Shown in pieces: positions 18,069 through 26,041 of a stretch of 64,000 bases of DNA. The first letter of the stretch is position 1. Each line of letters opens with the position of its first letter. The notes below the pieces were generated by a model. It was not told the DNA's origin. It saw only the letters and a program-made list of their open reading frames with translations, and ran no database searches. The DNA comes from Acidobacteriota bacterium. GTDB lineage: Bacteria > Acidobacteriota > Aminicenantia > Aminicenantales > Saccharicenantaceae. The translations under genes were made by a program, and so were the position numbers. Location: the NCBI GenBank assembly GCA_033549365.1, contig JAWSUF010000003.1, positions 186,001-250,000 on the forward strand, given 5' to 3'.

Positions 18069-18767
18069 TCAGCCGATTCCCAAAGCCAAGTTCACCGCCG
18101 CGCGGGCGTGGAGGGTCGTGGTGTCGAAGAGGGGGATGCCGCCCGGTTCCTCTGAGACCAGGAGCGGGATTTCGGTGCATCCCAGGATAACGCCCTGGGC
18201 TCTCTTTTTCTCCAGTTCGCCGATAACCTGCTGGTAGCCCTCGCGGGAATTCGGATTGATGATTCCCCGCGACAGCTCGTCCATGATGACCTTGTGGACC
18301 AGATCCCGGCCGTCCTTGTCCGGGATCACCGTGGCCAGACCGTGTTTGTCCCGTAGACGGCCGCTGTAGAAATCCTCTTCCATGGTGAAGCGCGTTCCCA
18401 GAAGGCCGACGGTGTGAAGGCCGCGTTTCCTGATCTCGCCGGCCGCGGCATCCACGATGTGCAGGATCGGGATGGCGATCTCCCTGCCGATCTCTTCGGC
18501 GAACTTGTGCATGGTGTTGGTGCAGAGCACCAGAAAATCGGCACCGCCGTGCTCGACGGCCCGGGAGGCCTCGATCATGTGTTCCAGCACCCGGTCCCAT
18601 TCCCCTCGTTCCATGTAAGGTTCGACTTCGCCGAAGTCGACGGAGACCATGACGCTTTTCGCCGAATGGCTGCCGCCGAGCGCCTCCCGGGTCATGTCGT
18701 TGATCAACTTGTAGTAGACAAGGGACGACTCGCAGGTCATCCCACCCAGAAGCCCGATGGTTTTCAT
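18069..18767 (-). CDS. Aspartate/glutamate racemase family protein
   Basis: Cofactor-independent two-cysteine amino-acid racemase of 232 residues. GLLGGMTCES begins the protein as in aspartate racemase. The catalytic cysteines lie in VLCTNTMHKF and ILGCTEIPLL, each in its usual context. GLLGTRFTMEEDFY is also conserved. The ATG at 18767 has AAGGAG seven bases upstream; the frame stays open beyond it but without conserved sequence. The likely reaction is L-/D-aspartate or a broader amino-acid interconversion, supplying D-amino acids to the wall or degrading them. Together with the N-acylamino-acid racemase at 4.1 kb, the window holds two unrelated routes of amino-acid epimerisation. Confidence 0.93.
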   Translation of the reverse strand: MKTIGLLGGMTCESSLVYYKLINDMTREALGGSHSAKSVMVSVDFGEVEPYMERGEWDRVLEHMIEASRAVEHGGADFLVLCTNTMHKFAEEIGREIAIPILHIVDAAAGEIRKRGLHTVGLLGTRFTMEEDFYSGRLRDKHGLATVIPDKDGRDLVHKVIMDELSRGIINPNSREGYQQVIGELEKKRAQGVILGCTEIPLLVSEEPGGIPLFDTTTLHARAAVNLALGIG

Positions 18768-18955
18768 GTCGGTTCTCCTTTTCGTTTCCGGCCTCCGTCC
18801 GGTGAAACGGAGGTCCTTGGTGCAGGTCCGGGAAACTTCATAGATGACAGAAAAAAAGTATAGATTTCGATTCGGGGGCATGTCAAGGACACATGATCTC
18901 ATGAGCTGCCGCCGAAGACAAAAGGAAGCCTGAGAAGCCCGCCCGATAACTGAAA

Positions 18956-18984
18956 TTGACATCCATACCAAGCCGGGATACTAT
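18956..18984 (+). promoter_or_regulatory. Predicted strong promoter upstream of the GT39 gene
   Basis: TTGACA (18956-18961), exactly 17 bp, TACTAT (18979-18984). The predicted transcription start (about 18991) lies after the ATG at 18986, so if the promoter is used the protein would start at the ATG at 19004. Confidence 0.6.
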
Positions 18985-18985
18985 C

Positions 18986-21406
18986 ATGAGCCTGGATTCT
19001 GAGATGTTCAATGACCGGAAGCGAAAGACTTTTGGGATTGTCGTTTTTGTCCTCATTCTGATAACAGCCTCGATTCTGCGCCTGTCCTATCTCGGCGCCC
19101 GGCCTCTTTACGATGATGAGCCTTATCACACGGTCGTTCCGGCCTGCCAGCCGTTACCGGTCATCCTGTCCCATAATTTAGGAAGCCTTCTGTATCCGGC
19201 GATTCTGCATTTCATCCTTCATCTCGGCCCTCTTGAATTCATGGCCCGTTTGCCCTCGGCCGTTTTCGGAATTATCTCTATTGCGATGGTTTATCTTCTG
19301 GCCGGGTTGGTCTTCCGGCGGAGACGAGAAGCGGTTATCGCGGCCGTCTTCAGCGCTTTTTCCGGAGTGCTGATCTATTATTCCCAGGAGGCGCGTGGAT
19401 ACTCCGGAATGTTGCTTTTTTCCCTTCTCGCGCTCTATTTTTTTCTCCTCGCGGTGAGAAAAGGCCGGACTGTTTTTTGGGCCTGTTATGCGCTGTCTCT
19501 GGTGGTCGGCGTTTATATGCATTTTTTTATGTTGATTATCCTGCCGGTCCATGCCCTCTACATCGGATATCTGGCGGCATTGCATTGGAAGAAAAAAAGG
19601 AGGATCCAAACGGATCATCCGGCGTTGCGCCTTTTTTTCCGCTTCGGGATTGCCGTGGGGGGGGCTCTTCTTGTCATCTTTTTGCTATACTTGCCGACTC
19701 GCAACCCTCAGGTCGGTGAAGTGAGCTTTTTCCATGCCATTCAGAGCGTTGCCTTAGGCTTTCTCAAAGGCGAAGTCGAATTATCCATGTTGTCTTATTC
19801 GAAGAATGTCATTCTTCGGTTGCTGGACTATTATGCCTGGCCGCTTCTCTTCTTTTTGAAAATTCTGCTTTTAATTATCGGGTTGGCCGCCGGCTTGAAA
19901 AACAAAATGCGGGAAATCGTTCTCTTCATTCTTTATCTTACGGTCCCATTCGTGCTTTTCGTTCTCTCCAACCCGGCGTCCAATTTCCAAACCATCCAAA
20001 CCAATAAATTCATCTTTCTGCTGCCGATAGTCTTTCTTCTCATCGCCCGGGGGTTGGGGACCGTGGATTCCCTGATTGAGGCCGGGCCTGTTTCCATGAG
20101 AATTGTTCTGCGGGGTCTATTGGTCTCTGCGGTTCTGGTCGGAGAGATTCTGCTGGTCCGCGAGTTTCGGTTCACGATTTGGGAAATGCGATCATTTCCC
20201 AGAAACGGCGCCCTTGTCGATTACATGAAAGACCGGGTGGAGGACGAAGAAGTCGTCCTGTCTGATGCCGCCATCAGTCAATTGGCCTATGTCTTCGCAA
20301 AACCCATGCATCTGCCGCGAACTGGCCGGCCGAGCCTTGCGTTCTTCGAGGGGGGGAATGTTTATTTCATGTGGAATTATCCGCGACCGATGAAACTCTG
20401 GATGGTCTTGGAGACCGCGTCTCTCGACGAAGCCGATGCACAGCGTCTTCGGGACATCTCCGGCGAAATTTCTGTCATGAGATTCCCGCCCTTCACATTG
20501 ATCTCCTATCCCGACATGGATCAGCCTCTGGGAGTGAAGATCTCACGCTTGATGGAATTCCTGAAGTCGCTGGAGATTGGGGAGGCCAAGCGTCTCGAAA
20601 TCGATCTTTTTCTGGCCCGGACCGCACTGATAACCGGGAAAAACGAGGAGGCTTTGGCTATTCTGGATTCCCTGAACGGGGCCGGACTGAAGAAGCGTCT
20701 CCCAACCCGGCGGGTCGATGCCATGCTCCAAAAGCTGGGCTATGCGCGTCTGAACGCCCATGCGCATATTCTGGAAAATCTTTCCGACGGTATCGACATG
20801 TTTTTATTTCACAATGCCGCCGAGGCGATCCGGCAGGATGCGGCGCGGGACGCCCAGGCGTTGCTCGGGAGAATCGGTGACGGAAACCGCCATGATTCTT
20901 CATTTCGACTGCATGTCCATGCCGCCGAGAGCGATGCGCTTCTTATTGAAGGCCGGAGTGACGAGGCGGAAAAGAAGCTGATTCAGGCTTGTTCCCTGGC
21001 GGAGACGCCGGAAGAGGAAGTTGAACTTGTCCAAAGAATCGGCCGGATCCGAAACATGGATTCAGGTTTTTTTATCCGCCAGGATGGCCGGTGGTGTCGC
21101 ATCTATTGGTGGAGCCGTGAGAGGGGGAGGTTTTCCGGTCTTATCCGTTCCTCCCGCAGGATCGGCCGTGTGCGGGAATTCCGGATTCGCGAGGCGGACG
21201 GATTTTCCAAAGCCGGGCGTCATCTCGGCTTTCACGGGATTTCCAGGAACGGTTGGGTCAAAGGATTGATTCTGGATACGCGCCGGCCCGCCCGCCTCGA
21301 AATCCAACTCAGAATTGAGGGCGTCCGGTCTCCTCAGGATTTCGTGATCCTGATTCCGGACCGAAATAATCCCGAAGGCCTGAACATCATCGAACGGATT
21401 CCCTAG
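18986..21406 (+). CDS. GT39/ArnT-like membrane glycosyltransferase with long C-terminal domain
   Basis: GT-C type glycosyltransferase of about 806 residues that would use a lipid-linked sugar at the periplasmic face. The first membrane helix is followed by LGARPLYDDEPYHTVV, whose YDDEPYH loop carries the acidic catalytic residue of PMT/ArnT-type enzymes. YSQEARGYSGML is the usual second loop (SQxARxY). About ten hydrophobic helices extend to roughly residue 410. A soluble C-terminal half of about 390 residues with helix-turn-helix repeats (TPR-like) is unusual for the family. Composition is more AT-rich than the flanks. The start may be 18986 or, given the promoter position, 19004. Its stop codon shares CTAG with the opposite gene. 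Confidence 0.85.
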   Translation: MSLDSEMFNDRKRKTFGIVVFVLILITASILRLSYLGARPLYDDEPYHTVVPACQPLPVILSHNLGSLLYPAILHFILHLGPLEFMARLPSAVFGIISIAMVYLLAGLVFRRRREAVIAAVFSAFSGVLIYYSQEARGYSGMLLFSLLALYFFLLAVRKGRTVFWACYALSLVVGVYMHFFMLIILPVHALYIGYLAALHWKKKRRIQTDHPALRLFFRFGIAVGGALLVIFLLYLPTRNPQVGEVSFFHAIQSVALGFLKGEVELSMLSYSKNVILRLLDYYAWPLLFFLKILLLIIGLAAGLKNKMREIVLFILYLTVPFVLFVLSNPASNFQTIQTNKFIFLLPIVFLLIARGLGTVDSLIEAGPVSMRIVLRGLLVSAVLVGEILLVREFRFTIWEMRSFPRNGALVDYMKDRVEDEEVVLSDAAISQLAYVFAKPMHLPRTGRPSLAFFEGGNVYFMWNYPRPMKLWMVLETASLDEADAQRLRDISGEISVMRFPPFTLISYPDMDQPLGVKISRLMEFLKSLEIGEAKRLEIDLFLARTALITGKNEEALAILDSLNGAGLKKRLPTRRVDAMLQKLGYARLNAHAHILENLSDGIDMFLFHNAAEAIRQDAARDAQALLGRIGDGNRHDSSFRLHVHAAESDALLIEGRSDEAEKKLIQACSLAETPEEEVELVQRIGRIRNMDSGFFIRQDGRWCRIYWWSRERGRFSGLIRSSRRIGRVREFRIREADGFSKAGRHLGFHGISRNGWVKGLILDTRRPARLEIQLRIEGVRSPQDFVILIPDRNNPEGLNIIERIP

Positions 21407-22158
21407 AACTTCCGGTAGCCCCGGGTGAGGACATAATCCAGCATGAGTTCAAGATAACCGCGGACGGTTCTCGAGATCTTGATCCCCGACCTTCCGGATT
21501 TCAGTTCGAAACGGAGTACCGAAGGGACTTCGGAAATATGCGATGTCAGGGCGGCCGTTTTTAAAAGCAATCCTCCCGCTGCGGCAAATCCTTTCCCCGA
21601 AAGAAGCCGATCGCCGTATCGATCAAAGGCCTCGATCAGGATGCTGACGCGAAAGGCCCGATAAAAGGTTGAAAAATCCCGGACTCCGGGTAGACGGGTC
21701 AATGTTCGCATAAACAGGGAAACGGCGTTGCTGAACAGAACCCGCTTCCAGGGACAGCCGATCATCCCTCCCCCTCTTCGGAAACGTGAGGCGATGACGA
21801 TGTCGGTACCCGACCGAATTTTCTCCACCATAGCCGGGATCTTTTCGGGATCCTGCGTGTTATCGGAATCCAGAGTTATGCAGATATCCCGCTCAGGGGT
21901 CGGGCTGCTTGCGCAAATGGACCGGAGCCCTTCCCGGAACGCGTCTCCTACGCCCCTGTTCCGGTCGAATCGGATGAGATGGACGTCGAAACGATCTCTA
22001 AAGGACGTGGCGACCTCCGCCGTGCGATCCCGGCTGCCGTCATCGACCACAACGACCCGCCAGGGCTCGGTCGAGAAGGCCATGACGGCGGGAAGCCGTG
22101 ATAAAAGAGCCGCGAGTCCTTTTTCCTCGTTGTAAGCCGGAAGAAAAATGTGGATCAC
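21403..22158 (-). CDS. Glycosyltransferase family 2 (polyprenyl-phosphate/DPM1-like)
   Basis: GT2 enzyme of 251 residues that probably charges a polyprenyl phosphate with a sugar. IHIFLPAYNEEKGLAALLSR and VVVDDGSRDRTAEV are the nucleotide-binding loops. LDSDNTQDPEKIPAMV carries the metal-binding DSD and the DPM1-type TQDP stretch, and VIASRFRRGG the acceptor loop. There are no C-terminal membrane helices beyond a short hydrophobic stretch. The start is GTG at 22158, five bases after the epimerase gene, so the two are co-transcribed. It could supply the lipid-linked donor used by the GT39 enzyme encoded convergently, which is inference. Confidence 0.88.
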   Translation of the reverse strand: MIHIFLPAYNEEKGLAALLSRLPAVMAFSTEPWRVVVVDDGSRDRTAEVATSFRDRFDVHLIRFDRNRGVGDAFREGLRSICASSPTPERDICITLDSDNTQDPEKIPAMVEKIRSGTDIVIASRFRRGGGMIGCPWKRVLFSNAVSLFMRTLTRLPGVRDFSTFYRAFRVSILIEAFDRYGDRLLSGKGFAAAGGLLLKTAALTSHISEVPSVLRFELKSGRSGIKISRTVRGYLELMLDYVLTRGYRKF

Positions 22159-22162
22159 GCCG

Positions 22163-23122
22163 TCACCATGCGAATGTGCGCTCGTCCTGCTTAATCAACC
22201 AATCCCGATAGCGCGCCAACCCCTCTTCCAGACATATTTCCGCTTGGTAGCCTAGGATCTTGCGGGCCTTTCCGACGTTGGCAACACGACGAAGAACCGA
22301 ATCCCAGTCCCGTTTCGGCGCGAAAACCGTTCTGGAATGGGATCCGGTGATGTCGAGAATCATTCGAACCATGTCCAGAATTTTCGTTTCCCGGCCCGAG
22401 GCGATATTGAAGACGTGTCCGACAGAGGATTCCGATCGTGCGGCCATGAGAATCGCGCGAACCGTGTCCTCGACGAAGTTGAAGTCCCGGGTTTCTTCGC
22501 CCGTTCCCGTGATCGTGATGGTTTCACCGCGCATGGCTTTGAAGAGGAAATTGGCGATCACGTTGCGATATCGACCGGGACGCTCGTTGGGCCCGTAGAC
22601 ATTGAAAAAGCGGAGAATGACGATGGGCAGACTGTGATGCCGGTGGAAAAAATGCATGTAATGTTCGCCGAGAAGCTTGGTGATGGCATAGGGAGTGTCC
22701 AGGCTGAACTCGCGGAGTGTTTCGCTCAGCGGCTCCACTCGATGTCCATAGACGCAGGAGGAGGATGCGTAGATCAGCCGCCGCAGTTTATGTTCGGTCG
22801 CCCGCTGAAGGAGCTTGAGCGTGCCCATCCCGTTGACTTGAAGATCCCTCTGCGGGAAGTCCACGGAATTCTGGTTGGCAAAGTTGGCGGCCAGGTGATA
22901 GATGTCTTCGACCGGGGCCTCGAACACCCGATCCAGATCTTCTTCGGAATCGACGCGCCCCTGGATGAAACGTATGCGGGTTGAAAGCGGAAGATTTTCG
23001 AGATGTCCCGAGGAGAGATCGTCGAGAACGATGATTTCATTGTCGGGATCTTCCAGAAGACGGTTGACAAGGATGCTGCCGATGGCACCGGCGCCCCCTG
23101 TGACGAGGATGCGGTGGGACAT
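22163..23122 (-). CDS. NAD-dependent nucleotide-sugar epimerase/dehydratase
   Basis: Extended short-chain dehydrogenase of 319 residues that would convert a nucleotide sugar for surface glycan synthesis. The Rossmann motif TGGAGAIGS is at residues 8-16. YHLAANFAN is the substrate-binding region, SSCVYG the serine-containing strand, and YAITKLLGE the catalytic YxxxK. RFFNVYGPNERPG is the GalE/UDP-glucuronate-epimerase type loop. The ATG at 23122 has AAGGAG seven bases upstream. UDP-glucose 4-epimerase, GDP-mannose or dTDP-sugar enzymes share these motifs, so the substrate is open. An 87-bp gap separates it from the deacetylase gene on the same strand. Confidence 0.9.
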   Translation of the reverse strand: MSHRILVTGGAGAIGSILVNRLLEDPDNEIIVLDDLSSGHLENLPLSTRIRFIQGRVDSEEDLDRVFEAPVEDIYHLAANFANQNSVDFPQRDLQVNGMGTLKLLQRATEHKLRRLIYASSSCVYGHRVEPLSETLREFSLDTPYAITKLLGEHYMHFFHRHHSLPIVILRFFNVYGPNERPGRYRNVIANFLFKAMRGETITITGTGEETRDFNFVEDTVRAILMAARSESSVGHVFNIASGRETKILDMVRMILDITGSHSRTVFAPKRDWDSVLRRVANVGKARKILGYQAEICLEEGLARYRDWLIKQDERTFAW

Positions 23123-23209
23123 GGCAGACTCCTTTTTGGAAACCAAAACATGCCCATAGTGCCACAGAATGTCTTTTTTTTCTAGAGCGAAGCCTGCCGT
23201 TCCCGCCGG

Positions 23210-24169
23210 TCAGGTCTTCCCGCCTTCAAAGAGACGCACAGCGTCCTTCAAGGGCAGGACGCGTCGCTCCGACGAAATCGACTCAAACGCCGTTCTCATC
23301 AGATCGACTTTCTTTTGAATCGGGACGGTGGCCCGTTCCAAGAGGGACAGCGGGATGCCGTCGACATCCCGAAGATCTTTGTCCGGGTCCAAAATATCCA
23401 GAGGATGGATCACGTAATATAAGAAATCCTGCCGTCCTGAACACCGGCGTAACAGAGATTGAAACAGCCTTTTCCCGAGAAAAAAAGCCATGGTGTGGTA
23501 ACAGGGAATTGCCGAAAATCCATTTGTTGGGACGGGGATCTCCCAAATCCCATTTGGATCGCTGCGCCATAAGGAGGTATCACCGAGCCTGTGCGGCTCC
23601 GAATGTCCCAGAAAATTAGCGCTGAGATCGGATCTTTTCAAAATCGGAAACCGGCTTTTTTGCGGGGAGCGGAGTTTGAGCTTCAACATCATCGGGATCT
23701 TTATCCAGGAAGGAAAAAGTGACGCGTCATAGCTGTACCCACGCTTGATCAGGACCCGGATCAGCCGGCGGCTGAGGCTCCAGGCCGGGGCGGCGAATCC
23801 CTTGGGTTTGGTCCCGGTGGTCTTTTCGATCAGAATTTCCGCCTCGACGACCTCCCGCGTGATGCTCTCCTGAGATCGATCTCCAAGATTGTGATCATGG
23901 GAATAGCTGTGATTGGCGATTTCGTGTCCCTGCTGCTGCCATGCCCGGACCTGATCCGCGACGGCCGGATCCTCGAGGTCCCGGCCGATGACAAAGATGG
24001 TCAGCTTGATCCCGTAGTCCTCCGCGATCTCAAGAAGCCTTGGGGCTGTTTTGAGAAAAAACGGATCCGGTTGATGAAACGTCCGGTCGCGGAGGCCCAT
24101 CAGGCCCATGGATTCCCGGAAGGAATCAAAGTGCAGACCGACTCCGGCCGAAGACGATAAGCGGCTCAT
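23210..24169 (-). CDS. Polysaccharide deacetylase (NodB-homology, CE4-like)
   Basis: Predicted CE4 deacetylase of 319 residues acting on N-acetylated glycan. Motif 1, normally TFDDG, is GLHFDSF here, so the second Asp is missing. Motif 2 is intact: HEIANHSYSHDHN with the HSxxH metal pair. Motif 3 appears as GFAAPAWSLS (RAPxW-like, with Ala instead of Arg). These changes resemble the DUF3473/PEP-CTERM-locus deacetylases rather than chitin deacetylases. The ATG at 24169 overlaps the carbamoyltransferase stop (ATGA). An alternative start 63 nt upstream lies inside that gene. Probably modifies the same glycan built by the neighbouring enzymes. Confidence 0.85.
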   Translation of the reverse strand: MSRLSSSAGVGLHFDSFRESMGLMGLRDRTFHQPDPFFLKTAPRLLEIAEDYGIKLTIFVIGRDLEDPAVADQVRAWQQQGHEIANHSYSHDHNLGDRSQESITREVVEAEILIEKTTGTKPKGFAAPAWSLSRRLIRVLIKRGYSYDASLFPSWIKIPMMLKLKLRSPQKSRFPILKRSDLSANFLGHSEPHRLGDTSLWRSDPNGIWEIPVPTNGFSAIPCYHTMAFFLGKRLFQSLLRRCSGRQDFLYYVIHPLDILDPDKDLRDVDGIPLSLLERATVPIQKKVDLMRTAFESISSERRVLPLKDAVRLFEGGKT

Positions 24170-25872
24170 CCGTTTTTGGATACCAGATAATCCGCCATGA
24201 TCAAATGATCCATGCCGGAATTTAAAAAGCACTCCAGAGCGTCTTCGGGAGTGCAGACGATCGGGTCACCTCGAACATTGAAGGACGTGTTCAGGACGAC
24301 GGGCACCCCCGTGATTTTCTCAAACTCCCGGATGAGGTCGTAATACAGAGGATTTTCTTTTTTTGAAACCGTCTGAACGCGTCCGGACCCGTCGACATGC
24401 GTGACCGCAGGGATGACGGCCCTCTTGTCCGGAAGGACATCATAGACCAACAGCATGACGGGAGTGGGATAGGCGTAGTCAAAATAATCACCCAGGCGCT
24501 CCTCCAGAATGGTGGGGGCAAAGGGCCGGAAGGGTTCCCGGAATTTGACCCGGGCGTTGATGATGTCCTTCATGTCCGCTTGGCGCGGATCCGCCAGAAT
24601 GGACCGATTCCCCAGGGCCCGAGGCCCGAATTCCAGTTTCCCCTGGAACCAACCGACGATCTTCCCTTCGGCGACCAATCGTGCGGCTGTTGACGCGGCG
24701 GGGACTTCGCGATAGGCCAGGCCTTTTTTTTCGATTGCGGCGGCCATTTCGGCTTTCTGGAATTCCGGACCCGTAAAAATATAGGGGCTCGGACTCTCCC
24801 GGCGCAGCGCGTTGTATCGATAATAGACGGCCAGCGCGGCGCCCACGCTTGTCCCCCCGTCTCCGGCGGCCGGTTGGATGAAGACGTCGCGAAAAGGACT
24901 CCGGCGAAACGCATAACCGTTGGCGACGGAGTTCAGAATCACGCCGCCCGCCATGCAGAGATTGCTTTCTCCGGTCATGCGGTGCAGGGCGTTGACCATG
25001 TGCACGAAAACCTTGTTGAAAGCCGATTGCAGGGCCGCCGCGATATCCTCATGCCGCTTTTCGATTTGGGATTCCGGTTCCCGCATCGCCCCGAACCGGT
25101 CAATGAATTTCCGGGAAACCCATCGTTTGCTGTTTCTGATGGAGGCCGCGTTCCGGTGATAGTCGAAATATGTCAGGTCGATATGGTATCGGCCGTTGTC
25201 ATTGTAGGATAGAATTTTCTCGAATTCGGCCTCATAGGTCCTGGGATCGCCGTATGACGACAAGCCCATCACCTTGCCTTCACCGCTGTTGGGTCGAAAT
25301 CCCAGGTGCTGTGTGACGGCGGCATACAGATAGCCCAGGGAGTTGGGAAAACATTCGCGGTGCAGGCGGGTGATGCGGGTGCCTTGGGCGTGCCAGAAAG
25401 CCGTGTTTTCCCACTCTCCGGCTCCGTCCACCGTGATCACGGCGCTTGAATCAAAAGGGGACAGAAAAAAACTGCTGGCGGCATGGCAGACATGATGCGA
25501 AACATTGTGAAACTTGAACTTGGCTCTTTCCGCGTTAAAAGTCCTGCGGAGGAAGGACTGAATCCTCAACATCTGCATCCATTCGCTTCCGTGAGACCCG
25601 AGAAAATCCAGTGAGCCGGGCAAGTGCCGCAGAATGAGCGGAATGCGGTGCCAGAGAGCCGGGAGAGGCTTGAAAAAGAAGGCGACGTGGTCGATATCCT
25701 CAAAAGTGACGCCTTCCTCGGTCAAAAGGAATTCGATCGCCCGGCGCGGGAACTCACCGGTATGCTTTTTTCGGACCAGCTTTTCTTCCTCGATGGCTCC
25801 GACCAGGACACCATCCTTGACCAGAGCGGCGGAGCTGTCCGCAAGATAAGCGGAAATCCCTAGAACGTACAT
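24166..25872 (-). CDS. Carbamoyltransferase (NodU/CmcH family)
   Basis: O-carbamoyltransferase of 568 residues that transfers carbamoyl from carbamoyl phosphate to a hydroxyl, here probably a surface sugar. The N-terminal Kae1-like domain begins YVLGISAYLADSSAALVKDG and carries SHHVCHAASSFFLSPFDSS with the metal-binding histidines, then VITVDGAGE. GGVILNSVANG and QPAAGDGGTSVGAAL follow. The C-terminal YrdC-like domain has QGKLEFGPRALGNRSILADPR and LNTSFNVRGDPIV. The ATG at 25872 has GGAGG at proper spacing. First gene of a minus-strand glycan operon driven by the promoter near 26.0 kb. Confidence 0.93.
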   Translation of the reverse strand: MYVLGISAYLADSSAALVKDGVLVGAIEEEKLVRKKHTGEFPRRAIEFLLTEEGVTFEDIDHVAFFFKPLPALWHRIPLILRHLPGSLDFLGSHGSEWMQMLRIQSFLRRTFNAERAKFKFHNVSHHVCHAASSFFLSPFDSSAVITVDGAGEWENTAFWHAQGTRITRLHRECFPNSLGYLYAAVTQHLGFRPNSGEGKVMGLSSYGDPRTYEAEFEKILSYNDNGRYHIDLTYFDYHRNAASIRNSKRWVSRKFIDRFGAMREPESQIEKRHEDIAAALQSAFNKVFVHMVNALHRMTGESNLCMAGGVILNSVANGYAFRRSPFRDVFIQPAAGDGGTSVGAALAVYYRYNALRRESPSPYIFTGPEFQKAEMAAAIEKKGLAYREVPAASTAARLVAEGKIVGWFQGKLEFGPRALGNRSILADPRQADMKDIINARVKFREPFRPFAPTILEERLGDYFDYAYPTPVMLLVYDVLPDKRAVIPAVTHVDGSGRVQTVSKKENPLYYDLIREFEKITGVPVVLNTSFNVRGDPIVCTPEDALECFLNSGMDHLIMADYLVSKNG

Positions 25873-25977
25873 GCCATCCTCCACCTGTCTTTCCCCTGCT
25901 CCTGCTCACCAGGACTCATGAGAACACCGGCCGTGTTCGGAGAGGAGACGCCGGAATCTTTTACGGATCAGCGTGAT

Positions 25978-26007
25978 AATATACCGATCTTTGTTTGGCG
26001 ATGTCAA
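25978..26007 (-). promoter_or_regulatory. Predicted promoter of the carbamoyltransferase/glycan operon
   Basis: On the minus strand: TTGACA (26002-26007), 18 bp, TATATT (25978-25983). The leader would be about 100 nt and contains a CTCATGAG palindrome and short GC-rich inverted segments that could fold. Confidence 0.6.
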
Positions 26008-26041
26008 TGACAAGATAACCGGACGAAAGCTTGGCCCTTCT

